From Ochrobactrum sp. Q0168 (GTDB taxonomy: Bacteria > Pseudomonadota > Alphaproteobacteria > Rhizobiales > Rhizobiaceae): DNA of 51,458 nt. The position numbers and the translations under genes are program-made. Under the pieces are notes generated by a model that was not told the origin of the DNA, did not search any database, and saw nothing but the letters and a program-made list of their open reading frames with translations. Below are positions 16,605-26,296 of the stretch, piece after piece (within the stretch, counting starts at the first letter, position 1; the number at the start of each line of letters is the position of its first letter). The stretch spans positions 1 through 51,458 of the forward strand of contig NZ_JAELXQ010000023.1 of the NCBI RefSeq assembly GCF_016427605.1. The letters are read 5' to 3'.

Positions 16605-17344
16605 CGGGACTGCCTTGAACGGCGGGACAAACGCGTACCAAACTTGATGAGATCGCCCCGATAGTAGAGCTTCTCATAGTCAATCGGCTTTGGCCCTTCA
16701 CAATAAGAAGTTCGCTCGATCAGAAATATCGGACTTGCAGGTGCTATACCAAGCGCCTGTGCGATACGATCATCCGCGGTGGTGGCCTCAAGCTGGTATT
16801 CCGCTTCGATAAGCGGCAGATCGTATTTGTTTTCAAGCAAGGAAAAGATCGGTTCTGCTTCCAGATCGTTACCCACGATCTTTTCACCAATATCCAAAGG
16901 CAAATAGGTTTCGTCGAATGACATAGCGATACCATCGGCCAAGCGCACCCGCTCTATGCGATAGACCTGCGCACCGAGTGGAAGATCCAAGTGTCTGGCG
17001 ACCGTATCGCTGGCGGGGACGAGCCGCTTGTCGAGAAGCTTTGCAGTCGGATTGCGACCCAGCGCGACCATATCCTCCACAAATCCGCTCAATTCGGTCA
17101 ATTCCTGCCTAATCTTCGGCTCGGTAACGAAAGTTCCCTTTCCGCGCCGAATCTCGAGCAGCCCACGCGCAACCAAGTTTTCAACGGCTTTCCGAACGGT
17201 CGTCCGGCTGACACCAAACCTTTCCGTCAAATCGTCTTCCGTGGGGAGCTGTGAGCCGGAAGGCAGTACAGCGGAAGCTATTTCTGAGGCCAAACTGGCT
17301 TCGACCCGGGCGTAAAGGGGAACGGAGTGCGTCTCTATCTTCAT
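16601..17344 (-). CDS. GntR-family regulator with UTRA domain (HutC subfamily)
   Basis: 247 residues. The N-terminal winged helix (LPTEDDLTERFGVSRTTVRKAVENLVARGLLEIRRGKGTFV, about 30-70) is kept short here; the UTRA ligand-binding domain follows from about 95 (YRIERVRLADGIAMSFDETYLP, and ...FLIERTSYCEGPKPIDYEKLYYRGD near the end). It should repress the operon it heads. The start ATG at 17344 has no Shine-Dalgarno sequence: the promoter (TTGACA, 17 nt, CATGAT) places transcription start at or next to the A of ATG, so the mRNA is probably leaderless. A perfect 22-bp palindrome ends at the start codon and covers the -10, a clear site for autorepression. Confidence 0.9.
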   Translation of the reverse strand: MKIETHSVPLYARVEASLASEIASAVLPSGSQLPTEDDLTERFGVSRTTVRKAVENLVARGLLEIRRGKGTFVTEPKIRQELTELSGFVEDMVALGRNPTAKLLDKRLVPASDTVARHLDLPLGAQVYRIERVRLADGIAMSFDETYLPLDIGEKIVGNDLEAEPIFSLLENKYDLPLIEAEYQLEATTADDRIAQALGIAPASPIFLIERTSYCEGPKPIDYEKLYYRGDLIKFGTRLSRRSRQSR

Positions 17345-17365
17345 AATGACATCATGATGTCATTA
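17344..17365. promoter_or_regulatory. Perfect 22-bp palindrome, likely GntR/HutC operator
   Basis: Half-site TAATGACATCA, perfectly mirrored by TGATGTCATTA with no spacer. It spans the predicted -10 and reaches the first base of the regulator's start codon, so binding would block RNA polymerase. The length and perfect two-fold symmetry suit a dimeric GntR/HutC protein. Confidence 0.75.
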
Positions 17366-17379
17366 TCTCGTTTTGTCAA
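17345..17379 (-). promoter_or_regulatory. Promoter for leaderless GntR-TauE-DUF1634 mRNA
   Basis: Minus strand: -35 TTGACA at 17379-17374, 17-nt spacer, -10 CATGAT at 17356-17351, then GTCATT and the ATG. With the usual 6-7 nt from -10 to +1, transcription would start at the A of ATG, leaving no leader and no room for a ribosome-binding site. Confidence 0.6.
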
Positions 17380-17467
17380 TCAGTCGCCGACTGTGCGTAA
17401 GCTGAATTCCCTTCAACCACCGGCTCGCACTCATCCCAAAACATCTGAAATTGATTGAAACCTTGAG

Positions 17468-17493
17468 AATGGCACGGTCTAAAGCGTGCCATT
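17468..17493. terminator. Hairpin terminator after the LyxK-like kinase gene
   Basis: Perfect 9-bp stem AATGGCACG/CGTGCCATT with an 8-nt loop, 39 bp past the kinase stop, followed on the minus strand by a moderately T-rich stretch. Likely the 3' end of the polyol operon. It lies between that operon and the divergent-looking GntR promoter region. Confidence 0.65.
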
Positions 17494-17531
17494 ACCTCAG
17501 CTGGCTTTTTCCAATGAGAATTAACTTGCAC

Positions 17532-19061
17532 TTATGCCGCCACTCCATCGGTAACAGCTTGCACCGCCGTCAAACGCCGCCAGAGCGGCCCCATCGCCTG
17601 CCCAATATCGTTAAAAAGGGCATAGCGCCGGGCATAATGTGCATTGAGCGAAGCGTTTGGATGATACTGCCGCTCGGTCTTGACCATGGCGGCAGCGCCT
17701 TCGCAGAAATCGGTAAAAAGCCCAACACCGGTTCCAGCGGCAATCGCCGCTCCGAGCGCGCCAGTTTCACGCGAACGGCTGACAGATACAGGAAGGCCGA
17801 GTACGTCCGCAAATATCTGCGGCCAGATCAAACTGCGCGACCCACCGCCTGAAAGCACAGCTTCGTTGAACACAGCACCAGCACTGCGGATTCTTTCCAC
17901 ATGCTTACGATGACCAAAAGCGACGCCTTCGAGAAGAGCGCGAACAAGATGCCCTTTGGTGTGCCAGCCCGCGATACCGTAGAAACCAGCGCGGGCGTGA
18001 CCATCTTGCTGAGCGCCATAGAGATAAGGATGATAAAGCGGATCGTCCGTCGTCGGCGTCACCGCCCCAGCCAATGCGCAGCACGCATCAAAGGGTGAAC
18101 CACCTTCCGCATTCTCTCCCTCGAAAAACTCCTTGACCAGCCATTCCAGATTGGCAGCTGAAGTGGCGCTGTTCTCCATCGCCAGGTAGCGGCTGCGATC
18201 AAATGTCGAAGACATGAATACCGGTTCGTTGAGGTCCGGACCGTCGATAATGACCTGATTGATGCTCCAGGTGCCTGCGATGATGGACGCGCTCCCGGTG
18301 CGCGAAACGCCCGAGCCGAGCGCCGAAGCGGCAACGTCGAATAAACCGCCGACGACCGGGGTTCCCGCGGCGAGCCCCGTCTGCGCCGCAACTTCTTGCG
18401 TGACAGTACCCGCGATATCAGCGCTTTCGATCAGCGGAGGAAGGAGATCTATACAGTCCTCAAGGCCATAGGCTTCCATCAGCGTCTTATCATAGCGGCG
18501 CGTCGCCAGATCGAGCAGACCCGCGCCGGACATGTCCGAAACCTCGCTGACGCGTTGGCCGGTCAGGCGATTGACGACAAAATCCTTCGAGAAAAACACC
18601 GTGCCAATATTGCTGAAAAGCTCCGGTCGGTTTCGTTTCAACCATGCGAGCAGGGTTGGCGTCTGCGATGGCCAGGGCCGCTGGCGCGCGATCGGCTGGG
18701 TGCGCTCGCCCACACCCTGAGCCGCCCATTGCTCGACCAGCCCAGTCGCACGCGTATCGATCGACTGGATGCCGATGAGCGGCGCGCCGTCCCGGTCCAG
18801 CGCATAAAGTCCGTTGCCATGGCCTGCGCAACCGATTGCGATAATTTCAGCCGACGATATCCCTGCACGCTTTATGCAGTTTCGGATCACGTGCTGCGCG
18901 TTCGTCCATAGCTCATCCAGACCACGCTCTACATGGCCCGGGCATGGCATGCGGCTGCTTCCCTCCTCGGAAGCAGTCGCAATTTCATTACCTGTTCGGT
19001 CGAAGATCACCGCCTTGATAACGGTGTTTCCAGCGTCGAGTCCTAAAAGATATTCTCCCAT
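17532..19061 (-). CDS. FGGY carbohydrate kinase, LyxK/L-xylulose kinase-like
   Basis: 509 residues with a GGAGGGG ribosome-binding site 6 nt before ATG. The ATPase-fold phosphate loop is GLDAGNTVIKAVIFD (6-20); the substrate side shows GCAGHGNGLYALD and IARQRPWPSQTPTLLAWLK; the catalytic Asp lies in VVGGLFDVAASAL; the C-terminal half has NSATSAANLEWLV and VLSGGGSRSLIWPQIFADVL. The QxxWPxxTPxLLxWLK and SATSxxNLEW blocks resemble L-xylulose/3-keto-L-gulonate kinases more than glycerol or xylulose kinases. It phosphorylates a sugar or polyol imported by the ABC system upstream. Last gene of the operon, 33 bp after the aldolase gene. Confidence 0.88.
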   Translation of the reverse strand: MGEYLLGLDAGNTVIKAVIFDRTGNEIATASEEGSSRMPCPGHVERGLDELWTNAQHVIRNCIKRAGISSAEIIAIGCAGHGNGLYALDRDGAPLIGIQSIDTRATGLVEQWAAQGVGERTQPIARQRPWPSQTPTLLAWLKRNRPELFSNIGTVFFSKDFVVNRLTGQRVSEVSDMSGAGLLDLATRRYDKTLMEAYGLEDCIDLLPPLIESADIAGTVTQEVAAQTGLAAGTPVVGGLFDVAASALGSGVSRTGSASIIAGTWSINQVIIDGPDLNEPVFMSSTFDRSRYLAMENSATSAANLEWLVKEFFEGENAEGGSPFDACCALAGAVTPTTDDPLYHPYLYGAQQDGHARAGFYGIAGWHTKGHLVRALLEGVAFGHRKHVERIRSAGAVFNEAVLSGGGSRSLIWPQIFADVLGLPVSVSRSRETGALGAAIAAGTGVGLFTDFCEGAAAMVKTERQYHPNASLNAHYARRYALFNDIGQAMGPLWRRLTAVQAVTDGVAA

Positions 19062-19094
19062 ACAGAACCCCTCCCAAGGTCCGAAATCTCTGCT

Positions 19095-19937
19095 TTAGCC
19101 CTTCAGATAAAGTTCGAAAGCCTCTTCCCCGCTCGCGTTCCCATGGATAATGGCCATCAACCCTCGCACCACCGCATTGGGATTAGCATGCTGATAAATG
19201 TTGCGCCCATAGACCATGCCCAACGCACCTTGCCGCATCAGGTTCGCAGATTTTTCGAACACTGCGCGAAGATCTTCCTTGCCGCCACCGCGCACCAGAA
19301 CCGGGCATCGTGCGGCTTCGACCACGCGGTGGAAATCTTCCACATTGTTCGTCGGGTCCGCCTTGATGATATCCGCGCCCATTTCGCGCGCAAGCCGCGT
19401 CAGTGTCACAATTTTTTCGGCATCACCGTCAACCATATAGCCGCCCTTTTCGGTGACCGGCTGCATGACCAATGGCTCGATCATAAGCGGCATTCCGTAT
19501 TTGTCGCAATCGGCTCGCACGCGGGAAATGTTCTGCACGCATTGACGGAACAACTCAGGCTCGTCCGGCAGCATGAAGAGGTTGACGACGACGCAAGCCG
19601 CATCCATCTCGATTGCACCGATCAACGGCTCTGCCTCGTTCTGCAACACCGCCCACATGTCACGGTGGCGGATGCGATTATAGGGGTTGCCCATATCGAT
19701 ACGCATGACCAAAGCCGGTTTGTCCTTCCCCGGAATCTCCTGCAGAAGGTCTGACTGGCCGTAGTTCATCTGGATCGCATCCGGTGCCGCCTCGACCAAC
19801 GCCTTGACGACAGACTGAATATCTTCCAGCCCATCCAAAAAGGACGGCTCGTTGCAGACCCCGTGATCGATAGCTACGTCAAGGCAGCGCCCGCCGCCAA
19901 ACAGCCTGTTCATCCGGACTTTGCTATTGTGTCGCAT
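19095..19937 (-). CDS. Class I aldolase of the DhnA/LsrF (DeoC/LacD) family
   Basis: 280 residues. A (beta/alpha)8 aldolase with the D-H-G motif (LDVAIDHGV, 19-27) and the Schiff-base Lys192 in ADIIKADPTNN, followed by the phosphate-binding PVLVRGGGKED. Relatives include archaeal-type FBP aldolase DhnA and LsrF. It would cleave a phosphorylated ketose, or transfer its acyl or aldol part, giving small three-carbon products. Start chosen at 19937 because AGGAG lies 6 nt upstream. This start lies inside the end of the GlpD-like gene (28-nt overlap), so translation is coupled. Together with kinase and dehydrogenase it closes a kinase-oxidation-cleavage pathway; substrate unknown. Confidence 0.87.
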   Translation of the reverse strand: MRHNSKVRMNRLFGGGRCLDVAIDHGVCNEPSFLDGLEDIQSVVKALVEAAPDAIQMNYGQSDLLQEIPGKDKPALVMRIDMGNPYNRIRHRDMWAVLQNEAEPLIGAIEMDAACVVVNLFMLPDEPELFRQCVQNISRVRADCDKYGMPLMIEPLVMQPVTEKGGYMVDGDAEKIVTLTRLAREMGADIIKADPTNNVEDFHRVVEAARCPVLVRGGGKEDLRAVFEKSANLMRQGALGMVYGRNIYQHANPNAVVRGLMAIIHGNASGEEAFELYLKG

Positions 19938-21658
19938 TCTTTACTCCTTTGTTCGTTCCTTGCGGAAAGCATGATTTCGCTAACGCCGTGGCGCTCACTG
20001 AGAAGGTTGAGAAAACGTGCGCGCTCAATGGCACGCTGTGTGGTGGTCCAGCGCTTTTCCTGCGAAAGCAGGTCGAGAACAGCATCCATCATGTCGAGCG
20101 AAAGCTCACCCGAAACGGCTAGCGTCGTTCGTCGCAAAAGCAGATCATCGAGATGTTCGACCGCCTCGTCGCGGATCAGGAACAGGATTTCACGCTCGGA
20201 ATAACCGGGGTGTGGCAGTGGCCTTTCCGGTCCTGCGATGATGAATTCGGCGACTGTATCGGCGTGCGTGCCATAACGCTCGAACAATTGAGCCATACGC
20301 ACCCCGGACATACGCCTGGCTGTCGCCAGCCCAGCCAACCAAACCGGCGTATTGGCGGGAAATGCGCGACCGCCGCCGATTGCGCGATCAGTTGTGGAAA
20401 CAAGCCGTTGCCGACTAAGCTTTCCCAGCACCATGTCCGCCGCCATTTCGCCGAAGGAGCGGAATGTCGTCCATTTCCCACCGATCATGCACAGCACCGG
20501 AGGGCCGTCGTCACCCTGTTCGATGACCGTACAGAAATGGTCCCGTGGAATGCGTCCGGTAAAGCTGTCATTGCTGGTGGGCAGTGGCCTTACGCCGGAA
20601 AACTGGAAGACAATCTCGTCGGGTTTGACCTTGATGTCTGGCAACACGAAGGCGAGTGATTGCAGGATATAGTCCCGCTCATCCGTCTCACAACGCACCG
20701 CTTCGGGATTGTCCACGCGGATATCCGTGGAGCCGACAAGGACCTTGCCGAGATAGGGAAAAAGGATGCAGATTCGTCCGTCCTCGTTTTCGTAATAGAG
20801 CATGTGATCGGCAAGTGCGTCACGTAGTTCCGCATTGTCGATGATCAGATGCGAGCCCTTGGTGCCACCCATCAGTGGCGCCGGGCGCGCTCGCGGTGGA
20901 AAAAGTGCTTTATTGGCGATGTCGATCCAACCGCCGGTGGCGTTGATGATCAACGCCGGATCGACGGTAACAGAGGTGCCGCTAAGCTTGTCAAAGACGT
21001 AATAATGCCCATTCTCCTTGTGGCGCAGGTCTGCGTAATTCAGCGCCCATACATGACCGCCCGCCTCCAGACCGTCCTTCAACAGTTCGATCCCCAATCG
21101 CTCTGGATGGCTCACCCAGGCGTCAAAATAGGTCGCGGAACTTTTGATATTGCGGTTGAGCGCGGGCCATTTTTTGAGCGTCGTGCGACGACCGCGAAAC
21201 TGGTGGCGCGGCATCAGCGCCCGCTTTCGCGTCAGGAAATCATAGATGCTGAGACCTGCTTTGATTGCGAGGGCGCCGCGGCGACTGGGCCGTCGGCTTA
21301 ACCCCAGGAATCGGACAATGCCGTTGCCAAGACCGGAGAAGATATCGAACACTGGTACTGTCGTCGGCAGCGGCGCAACATAATGCGGCGCATTGCGCAG
21401 CAGACGATCACGCTCGGCCAGGGATTCCTTCACAAGCTTGAACTCACCATTTTCCAGATAGCGAAGCCCGCCATGGACCATGCGTGACAGGGCCGAACTG
21501 GCGCCTGAGCAATAGTCGTGCTTCTCCACCAGCAACACATTCAGCCCTTGCAACGCGAGTTCCCGGAAGACGCTGATGCCGTTGATGCCGCCGCCAACAA
21601 CACACACGTCCACCTTCGGGATCTGGCGGATCCCGTCCAATATCTCTTCACGCTTCAT
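19910..21658 (-). CDS. GlpD-like FAD polyol-phosphate dehydrogenase
   Basis: 582 residues, slightly longer than GlpD of Escherichia coli. The FAD motif is VCVVGGGINGISVFRELA (17-35), followed by the family block CSGASSALSRMVHGGLRYLENGEF; the residues FSGVRPLPTSND and the long C-terminal helical domain also match. Family members oxidise sn-glycerol-3-phosphate or, for EryB-like relatives, L-erythritol phosphate to the ketone and pass electrons to quinone at the inner membrane. As a second GlpD paralogue is encoded at 29.9-31.5 kb, this one probably oxidises another polyol phosphate made by the LyxK-like kinase. It sits between the aldo/keto reductase gene (12-bp gap) and the aldolase gene. Confidence 0.87.
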   Translation of the reverse strand: MKREEILDGIRQIPKVDVCVVGGGINGISVFRELALQGLNVLLVEKHDYCSGASSALSRMVHGGLRYLENGEFKLVKESLAERDRLLRNAPHYVAPLPTTVPVFDIFSGLGNGIVRFLGLSRRPSRRGALAIKAGLSIYDFLTRKRALMPRHQFRGRRTTLKKWPALNRNIKSSATYFDAWVSHPERLGIELLKDGLEAGGHVWALNYADLRHKENGHYYVFDKLSGTSVTVDPALIINATGGWIDIANKALFPPRARPAPLMGGTKGSHLIIDNAELRDALADHMLYYENEDGRICILFPYLGKVLVGSTDIRVDNPEAVRCETDERDYILQSLAFVLPDIKVKPDEIVFQFSGVRPLPTSNDSFTGRIPRDHFCTVIEQGDDGPPVLCMIGGKWTTFRSFGEMAADMVLGKLSRQRLVSTTDRAIGGGRAFPANTPVWLAGLATARRMSGVRMAQLFERYGTHADTVAEFIIAGPERPLPHPGYSEREILFLIRDEAVEHLDDLLLRRTTLAVSGELSLDMMDAVLDLLSQEKRWTTTQRAIERARFLNLLSERHGVSEIMLSARNEQRSKECDTIAKSG

Positions 21659-21670
21659 GATGGCGATCCG

Positions 21671-22666
21671 TTACCTGTCCATGTCAGTCAGTTTCACCGC
21701 TATGGCCGTATCGATGGCGGCAAGATCGGCAGCGTCCAGCCGGATTGTTCCAGCCCGCGCATTGTCAATTGCCTGTGCCGGGTTACGCGCTCCACAGAGC
21801 GCAAAGGTCACACCGGGCTGCGCAAGCGTCCAGGCGATCACCGTTTGAGCGATACTGGCACTGTGCTTTTCAGCAACCGGTCGGATCGTTTCGGCAAACG
21901 CCGTCGCCTTCTGTCGATTGCCGACGGAGAAGCGCGGATTGTCCTTGCGCTGGTCGTCGCCGGAAAACACCCGGTCAGGATCTATGGTGCCGGACAAGAG
22001 CCCCAGCGCCAACGATGAATAGCTCAATGTCGCGATGCCTTTGTCCCGGGTCAGCGGCAGAAGGTCTGCCTCGATTTCACGATCAATCATGCTGTATCGT
22101 TCTTGAATGGCGTCGAGACCCCCAATCGCAATATAGGCTTCAAGATCATGGAGGCTGACATTGCTTGCTCCAATCGCCCGGATCTTGCCGGAGATTCGAA
22201 GATCCTCCAGCGCCCGCATGGTCTCCTCAACCGGTGTCGTCGGATCCTGCCAATGGGTGATGTAGAGGTCGATATAGTCGGTCCCAAGCCTTCTCAGGCT
22301 TTCTTCAACCTCGTGCTGGATTGCATCGCGACCGAGGTATCGATGTACCGGCTTGCCGTCCTGATCGAAAAAGTGCCGCCCCTTTCGCGTATGCCAGACA
22401 AGGCCGCATTTGGTGGCTATCACAGCCTTCTCGCGGCGTCCGGCCAATGCCTTGCCGACAATCTGTTCGGAGCGCCCAAGGCCGTAGGCAGGCGCGGTGT
22501 CAATCAGTGTGACACCAGCGTCAAGTGAAGCCTGTATCGCAGCGATAGACTCTTTTTCGTCGGTGCCGCCCCACATCCAGCCGCCGATCGCCCAGGTCCC
22601 CAGTCCGACCGCGGAAGCGGAGACGCCGGACTTGCCGATCTCTCTTATCAACTGTTGTCCGCTCAT
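21671..22666 (-). CDS. Aldo/keto reductase
   Basis: About 331 residues. The AKR tetrad is present: Asp and Tyr in LIDTAPAYGLGRSEQIVGKAL, Lys in VIATKCGL and His in LYITHWQDP. NADPH-type features are seen near the C-terminus (TFALCGARNPAQAIDNA). It interconverts an aldehyde or ketone and an alcohol, plausibly the first oxidation or a side reduction in the polyol pathway. The start at 22666 is preferred: GAGGGG lies 8 nt upstream and the ATG overlaps the regulator's stop as ATGA; the ATG at 22672 would leave only 2 nt after the ribosome-binding site. Confidence 0.88.
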   Translation of the reverse strand: MSGQQLIREIGKSGVSASAVGLGTWAIGGWMWGGTDEKESIAAIQASLDAGVTLIDTAPAYGLGRSEQIVGKALAGRREKAVIATKCGLVWHTRKGRHFFDQDGKPVHRYLGRDAIQHEVEESLRRLGTDYIDLYITHWQDPTTPVEETMRALEDLRISGKIRAIGASNVSLHDLEAYIAIGGLDAIQERYSMIDREIEADLLPLTRDKGIATLSYSSLALGLLSGTIDPDRVFSGDDQRKDNPRFSVGNRQKATAFAETIRPVAEKHSASIAQTVIAWTLAQPGVTFALCGARNPAQAIDNARAGTIRLDAADLAAIDTAIAVKLTDMDR

Positions 22667-23667
22667 ATCCATTTCCCCTCGCCATTCGCCAGTTCGAGTA
22701 CCCGGGCACCCGTGGCCTCGTCAGTCACCAGCGTATCCAGATGGTTGCCGCGCAGCACGCTGAGGATCGGCGCTGCCTTGTTCGGCCCGCTCGCCACACC
22801 GATCTTGGTCGGGATCGAAGCGAATTCAGTTAGCGTCAGCGACACTAGCGAACGGTTGAGGCTGTAGTCGCAAACCTGTCCCCGGTCATCGAGCAGATGC
22901 GCAAGAAGTTCGCAGGCCGCGCCGGAGCGCTCGATTGCAGCGCGATCCGTGCTGGAAGATGGGTGCAGGTCGTAATAGCTTGAATCATCTGTCAGGATCG
23001 AACCGATGCCGACCACTGCGATCTTGGCCTCGCGCGCTCGTTCGAATACGTCGGCGACGGAGCGCATATTCATCAGCATGTCACGCTCGGTCGCACTATC
23101 GGCAAAAAGCGGCGCATGGATTTGATAGGAGTGACCGCCCAGGCGGTCCGCCATCAGTGTCGAGACGTGATTGACGTCGGTATAATGTTTGCCTTGGACG
23201 CAGCCGGTCGCCGGGATCACCTCCACAGCGAAGGGTCGCTGCGCCTGAAGCCCGGCCACCACGGCACTGACGCCCTTCCCACCGGTGATGCAAATCGTAT
23301 CTCCGTCGGTAATCTCCTCAAGCAGCAAGCGGGCTGCCGCTTCGCCGACAGCCTGAAGGGCTGTTTGCGGGTTGTCAGACACGGTCGGCACGATCACGGC
23401 GCGACCGATACCGCCGAGCGCCAGAAGCTGTTCTTCCATATCGACCAGTGGTTCGACGGGCGATTTGATCTTGATTTCGACGAGGCCGAGCTGGCGACCA
23501 CGCTTGATGAGGCGGTTCACCGTCGCATGAGAGATGCCAAGCTGGTCGGCAATCTGCGCCTGTGTCAATCCTTCGAGAAAATGCAGGACCAGGGCCTGAT
23601 GCATCTGCCTTGCGACGACAATTTCCTCGCGCGGCGCGTTAGCGGGTTTCCGTTTGGCAATCGGCAT
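22663..23667 (-). CDS. SorC/DeoR-type sugar-binding transcriptional regulator
   Basis: About 334 residues starting MPIAKRKPANAP at 23667, one base after the permease stop. An N-terminal helix-turn-helix (LTQAQIADQLGISHATVNRLIKRGRQLGLV, about 40-70) is followed by a sugar-phosphate-isomerase-like effector domain (GDTICITGGKGVSAVVAGL; VVGIGSI...SSYYDL). Such regulators, including EryD of the Brucella erythritol locus, respond to a phosphorylated pathway intermediate. Its gene lies inside the operon it likely controls. The palindrome at 27472-27487, upstream of the first gene, is a candidate site. Confidence 0.88.
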   Translation of the reverse strand: MPIAKRKPANAPREEIVVARQMHQALVLHFLEGLTQAQIADQLGISHATVNRLIKRGRQLGLVEIKIKSPVEPLVDMEEQLLALGGIGRAVIVPTVSDNPQTALQAVGEAAARLLLEEITDGDTICITGGKGVSAVVAGLQAQRPFAVEVIPATGCVQGKHYTDVNHVSTLMADRLGGHSYQIHAPLFADSATERDMLMNMRSVADVFERAREAKIAVVGIGSILTDDSSYYDLHPSSSTDRAAIERSGAACELLAHLLDDRGQVCDYSLNRSLVSLTLTEFASIPTKIGVASGPNKAAPILSVLRGNHLDTLVTDEATGARVLELANGEGKWI

Positions 23668-23668
23668 G

Positions 23669-24700
23669 TCAGGCAGCCTTCCGCTTATGAAGGAAATGGT
23701 CAATCGATACGGCCGCAAGCAGAATGCAACCCTTGATCATGTCTTGCCAATAGACCGAGACGTTTAGCAAGATCAGCGAACTTGTTACCACCGAAAGCAG
23801 GGCAATACCGAGAATCGCCCCCAGGATCGTGCCTGAGCCCCCACTCAACGACGCGCCCCCGATCACGGCAGCGGCGATGATGTTGAGCTCCATACCAACA
23901 CCGAAGGTGGGGGTCGCAGCACCGAAGCGGGACATGTAGATAACGCCTGCCACACCCGACAGCGTGGCGCAAAGTACTGTCACCCAGAATTTCACCTGAT
24001 TGGTCTTGATGCCGGAATAGAGTGCCGCCTTCTCGTTGCTGCCAGTGTAGAAAACCTTGCGGAAGGCCGTTGCACGACGCAGCAGGAAATCGAATAGCAC
24101 GACCACGAAGACGAAGATCAGGATGACAATCGGGACCCCCTGAAACGTTCCCTGCCCAATCGCCTTGAACGACGGCGGCAATGTGAAGAGCGACAGTGGG
24201 GTGCCCTTGGTTATGATCAGGCAGACACCGCGTACGATCACCATCGCTGCCAGCGATGTGATGAAATGGTTCAAGCCCACGACCGTAACGAAGAAACCCA
24301 TGACACAGCCGATCAATCCACTGGCGATAATGCCGATCAGCGATGCGCTCCAGGGATCGAGCCCCATCAGAAACAATGTCCCCGAAAGAACCATCGAGAA
24401 GCAGACGACCGAACCCACCGACAGGTCGATGCCGCCGACGATCAACAAGATCGTCATACCGACAACGACAATGCCTTCTACCGAAAACGACATCAGCATG
24501 GCCCGGAAATTACCGAGTGTCAGGAAGTGCGGCGAAGCGAAGCTCATGGCAATGCAGAGCACCAGAATGATCGCAATCAGCCCCGCTTCACGCATCGTAC
24601 CCAGCCGTTTCCAGCCTGAGGCGCCTTTTCCATAGGTTGTAGTCACTGTTGCGCTCGTCATGACCGTCTTCCCCACCCCTGTTTCCTGTTCATGCGACAT
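23669..24700 (-). CDS. Ribose-type ABC transporter permease (RbsC-like)
   Basis: About 343 residues, with 8-10 membrane helices and the family motif [19 protein letters not shown] near the middle of the N-terminal half and [22 protein letters not shown] near the C-terminus. Homodimeric permease for pentoses, polyols or related sugars. The start at 24700 overlaps the end of the ATPase gene by 11 nt; an alternative ATG at 24661 has GGGGAAG upstream. A further upstream in-frame start (24745) would lie deep inside the ATPase gene. Confidence 0.88.
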   Translation of the reverse strand: MSHEQETGVGKTVMTSATVTTTYGKGASGWKRLGTMREAGLIAIILVLCIAMSFASPHFLTLGNFRAMLMSFSVEGIVVVGMTILLIVGGIDLSVGSVVCFSMVLSGTLFLMGLDPWSASLIGIIASGLIGCVMGFFVTVVGLNHFITSLAAMVIVRGVCLIITKGTPLSLFTLPPSFKAIGQGTFQGVPIVILIFVFVVVLFDFLLRRATAFRKVFYTGSNEKAALYSGIKTNQVKFWVTVLCATLSGVAGVIYMSRFGAATPTFGVGMELNIIAAAVIGGASLSGGSGTILGAILGIALLSVVTSSLILLNVSVYWQDMIKGCILLAAVSIDHFLHKRKAA

Positions 24701-26228
24701 GCTGTGATGCCTTCGAATGCTTGTGTCCATCAACGCCCGACGCAAGCCGCATGATCGCTTCTTCCGTCATCGCTTCGCCCTCGACTTCACCCATAACCCT
24801 GCCCTCCCGGATGACCAGCACCCTGTCGCAAAGGCCGAGAAGCTCCGGGAGTTCCGATGAAATCACAATGATGCCAATTCCTGAGCGCGCGAGATCACGC
24901 AGCAGGCGGTGGATTTCCGATTTCGCACCAACATCGATGCCTCGCGTCGGTTCGTCCATCACGATGACCTTCGGATTGACCGCCAGTTGCTTGGCTATCG
25001 CCACCTTCTGCTGATTGCCGCCCGAAAGGGACGAGACAGGCATGCCGATCCCGCCCATTCGCACGCCGAGCCGTCGGGTGAGTTCTTGTGCGCGTTCGGC
25101 TTCAGCCTTGGAGTTCAATAGACCCAGCGGTCCGGTCAGCGATTTCAGGTCCAGGACAGCAATGTTTTGGGCAATAGAAAGATCGAGAAAGACCCCGGAA
25201 CCCTTCCGGTCTTCCGAAAGATAAACGACACCCGCCTGCACAGCGTCGGCATAGGACTTCGCCCGAAGCTTCTGCCCATAAAGAAACACCTCGCCCTCCT
25301 GAACAGGGCGCAATCCGCAGATGCCTTCGGCGATTTCGGTACGTCCTGATCCAATCAGCCCACCAACACCCAGAATTTCGCCTTGTCGTAAGTCGAAACT
25401 GACGTCCTTGAAACGGCTGTTGTCCCCAAGTCCACGAACACTCAGAATGGTTTCTTCCGTCCGCTCTTCCAAAGCCTGTTTTTCAGGATAGAGCTGTGTA
25501 ATCTCGCGACCGACCATACGACGCACGATATCATCCGGCGTCAGGTCCGCGACGTTCTCTGTCGAAACATAGCGTCCATCGCGCAGCACGGTGACCCGAT
25601 CGCACAGGCTGAAGATTTCGGCCATGCGGTGGCTGATATAGATGATCGATATTCCCTGTGATTTCAGATTTCGGATAATATCGAACAAAACCTTTGTCTC
25701 GGCTTCCGTCAGCGCCGCCGTTGGTTCATCGAAGATCAGAACTTTGCAATCGAGCGTCAACGCTTTGGCAATTTCGACCAGTTGCTGGTTGGAGATCGAC
25801 AGTTCAGAGACCTTGCGGCGCACATCAATCGGCGCCAGCCTGTCCATCACCGCCTGCGCGTTCCGCTGTAAATCGTCGTAGTTCATGAAGGGCGAACGGC
25901 GGCGGTCTGTTGCCGCCATGAACATATTTTCCGCCACAGTCACATCGGGGCAGAGCGCAATTTCCTGATGGACAAGACCAAGCCCAAGAGCCTGCGCAAT
26001 GGTGGGCGACGTTACCCGGACCGGCGAACCCTCTACGCTGATTTCGCCTTCAGTCGGCTGCACCACACCGGCGATGATGTTCATGAGCGTCGATTTCCCC
26101 GCGCCATTTTCGCCGCAGAGTGCATGAACTTCGCCCTTCGCGAGGCTGAAGTTCACATCCGTTAACGCTTTCACCGCACCGAAATGTTTGCTTACGTTGC
26201 GGATTTCCAGAACGGGCGCAGACACCAT
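24690..26228 (-). CDS. Sugar ABC transporter ATP-binding protein, two-domain (RbsA-like)
   Basis: 512 residues holding two nucleotide-binding domains. The first has [16 protein letters not shown], signature [15 protein letters not shown] and Walker [11 protein letters not shown]. The second, degenerate at Walker A as usual in RbsA/XylG ([16 protein letters not shown]), has [16 protein letters not shown] and [13 protein letters not shown] strong GGAGGAG lies 6 nt upstream of the ATG. It powers import through the RbsC-like permease encoded downstream, for ligand captured by the binding protein encoded upstream. Confidence 0.92.
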   Translation of the reverse strand: MVSAPVLEIRNVSKHFGAVKALTDVNFSLAKGEVHALCGENGAGKSTLMNIIAGVVQPTEGEISVEGSPVRVTSPTIAQALGLGLVHQEIALCPDVTVAENMFMAATDRRRSPFMNYDDLQRNAQAVMDRLAPIDVRRKVSELSISNQQLVEIAKALTLDCKVLIFDEPTAALTEAETKVLFDIIRNLKSQGISIIYISHRMAEIFSLCDRVTVLRDGRYVSTENVADLTPDDIVRRMVGREITQLYPEKQALEERTEETILSVRGLGDNSRFKDVSFDLRQGEILGVGGLIGSGRTEIAEGICGLRPVQEGEVFLYGQKLRAKSYADAVQAGVVYLSEDRKGSGVFLDLSIAQNIAVLDLKSLTGPLGLLNSKAEAERAQELTRRLGVRMGGIGMPVSSLSGGNQQKVAIAKQLAVNPKVIVMDEPTRGIDVGAKSEIHRLLRDLARSGIGIIVISSELPELLGLCDRVLVIREGRVMGEVEGEAMTEEAIMRLASGVDGHKHSKASQHVA

Positions 26229-26296
26229 GACTTGCTCCTCCCCAAGCTTGCGGTAGCCATACGGGACTTAATCACCCCGGATGGCCGACACAAAGG

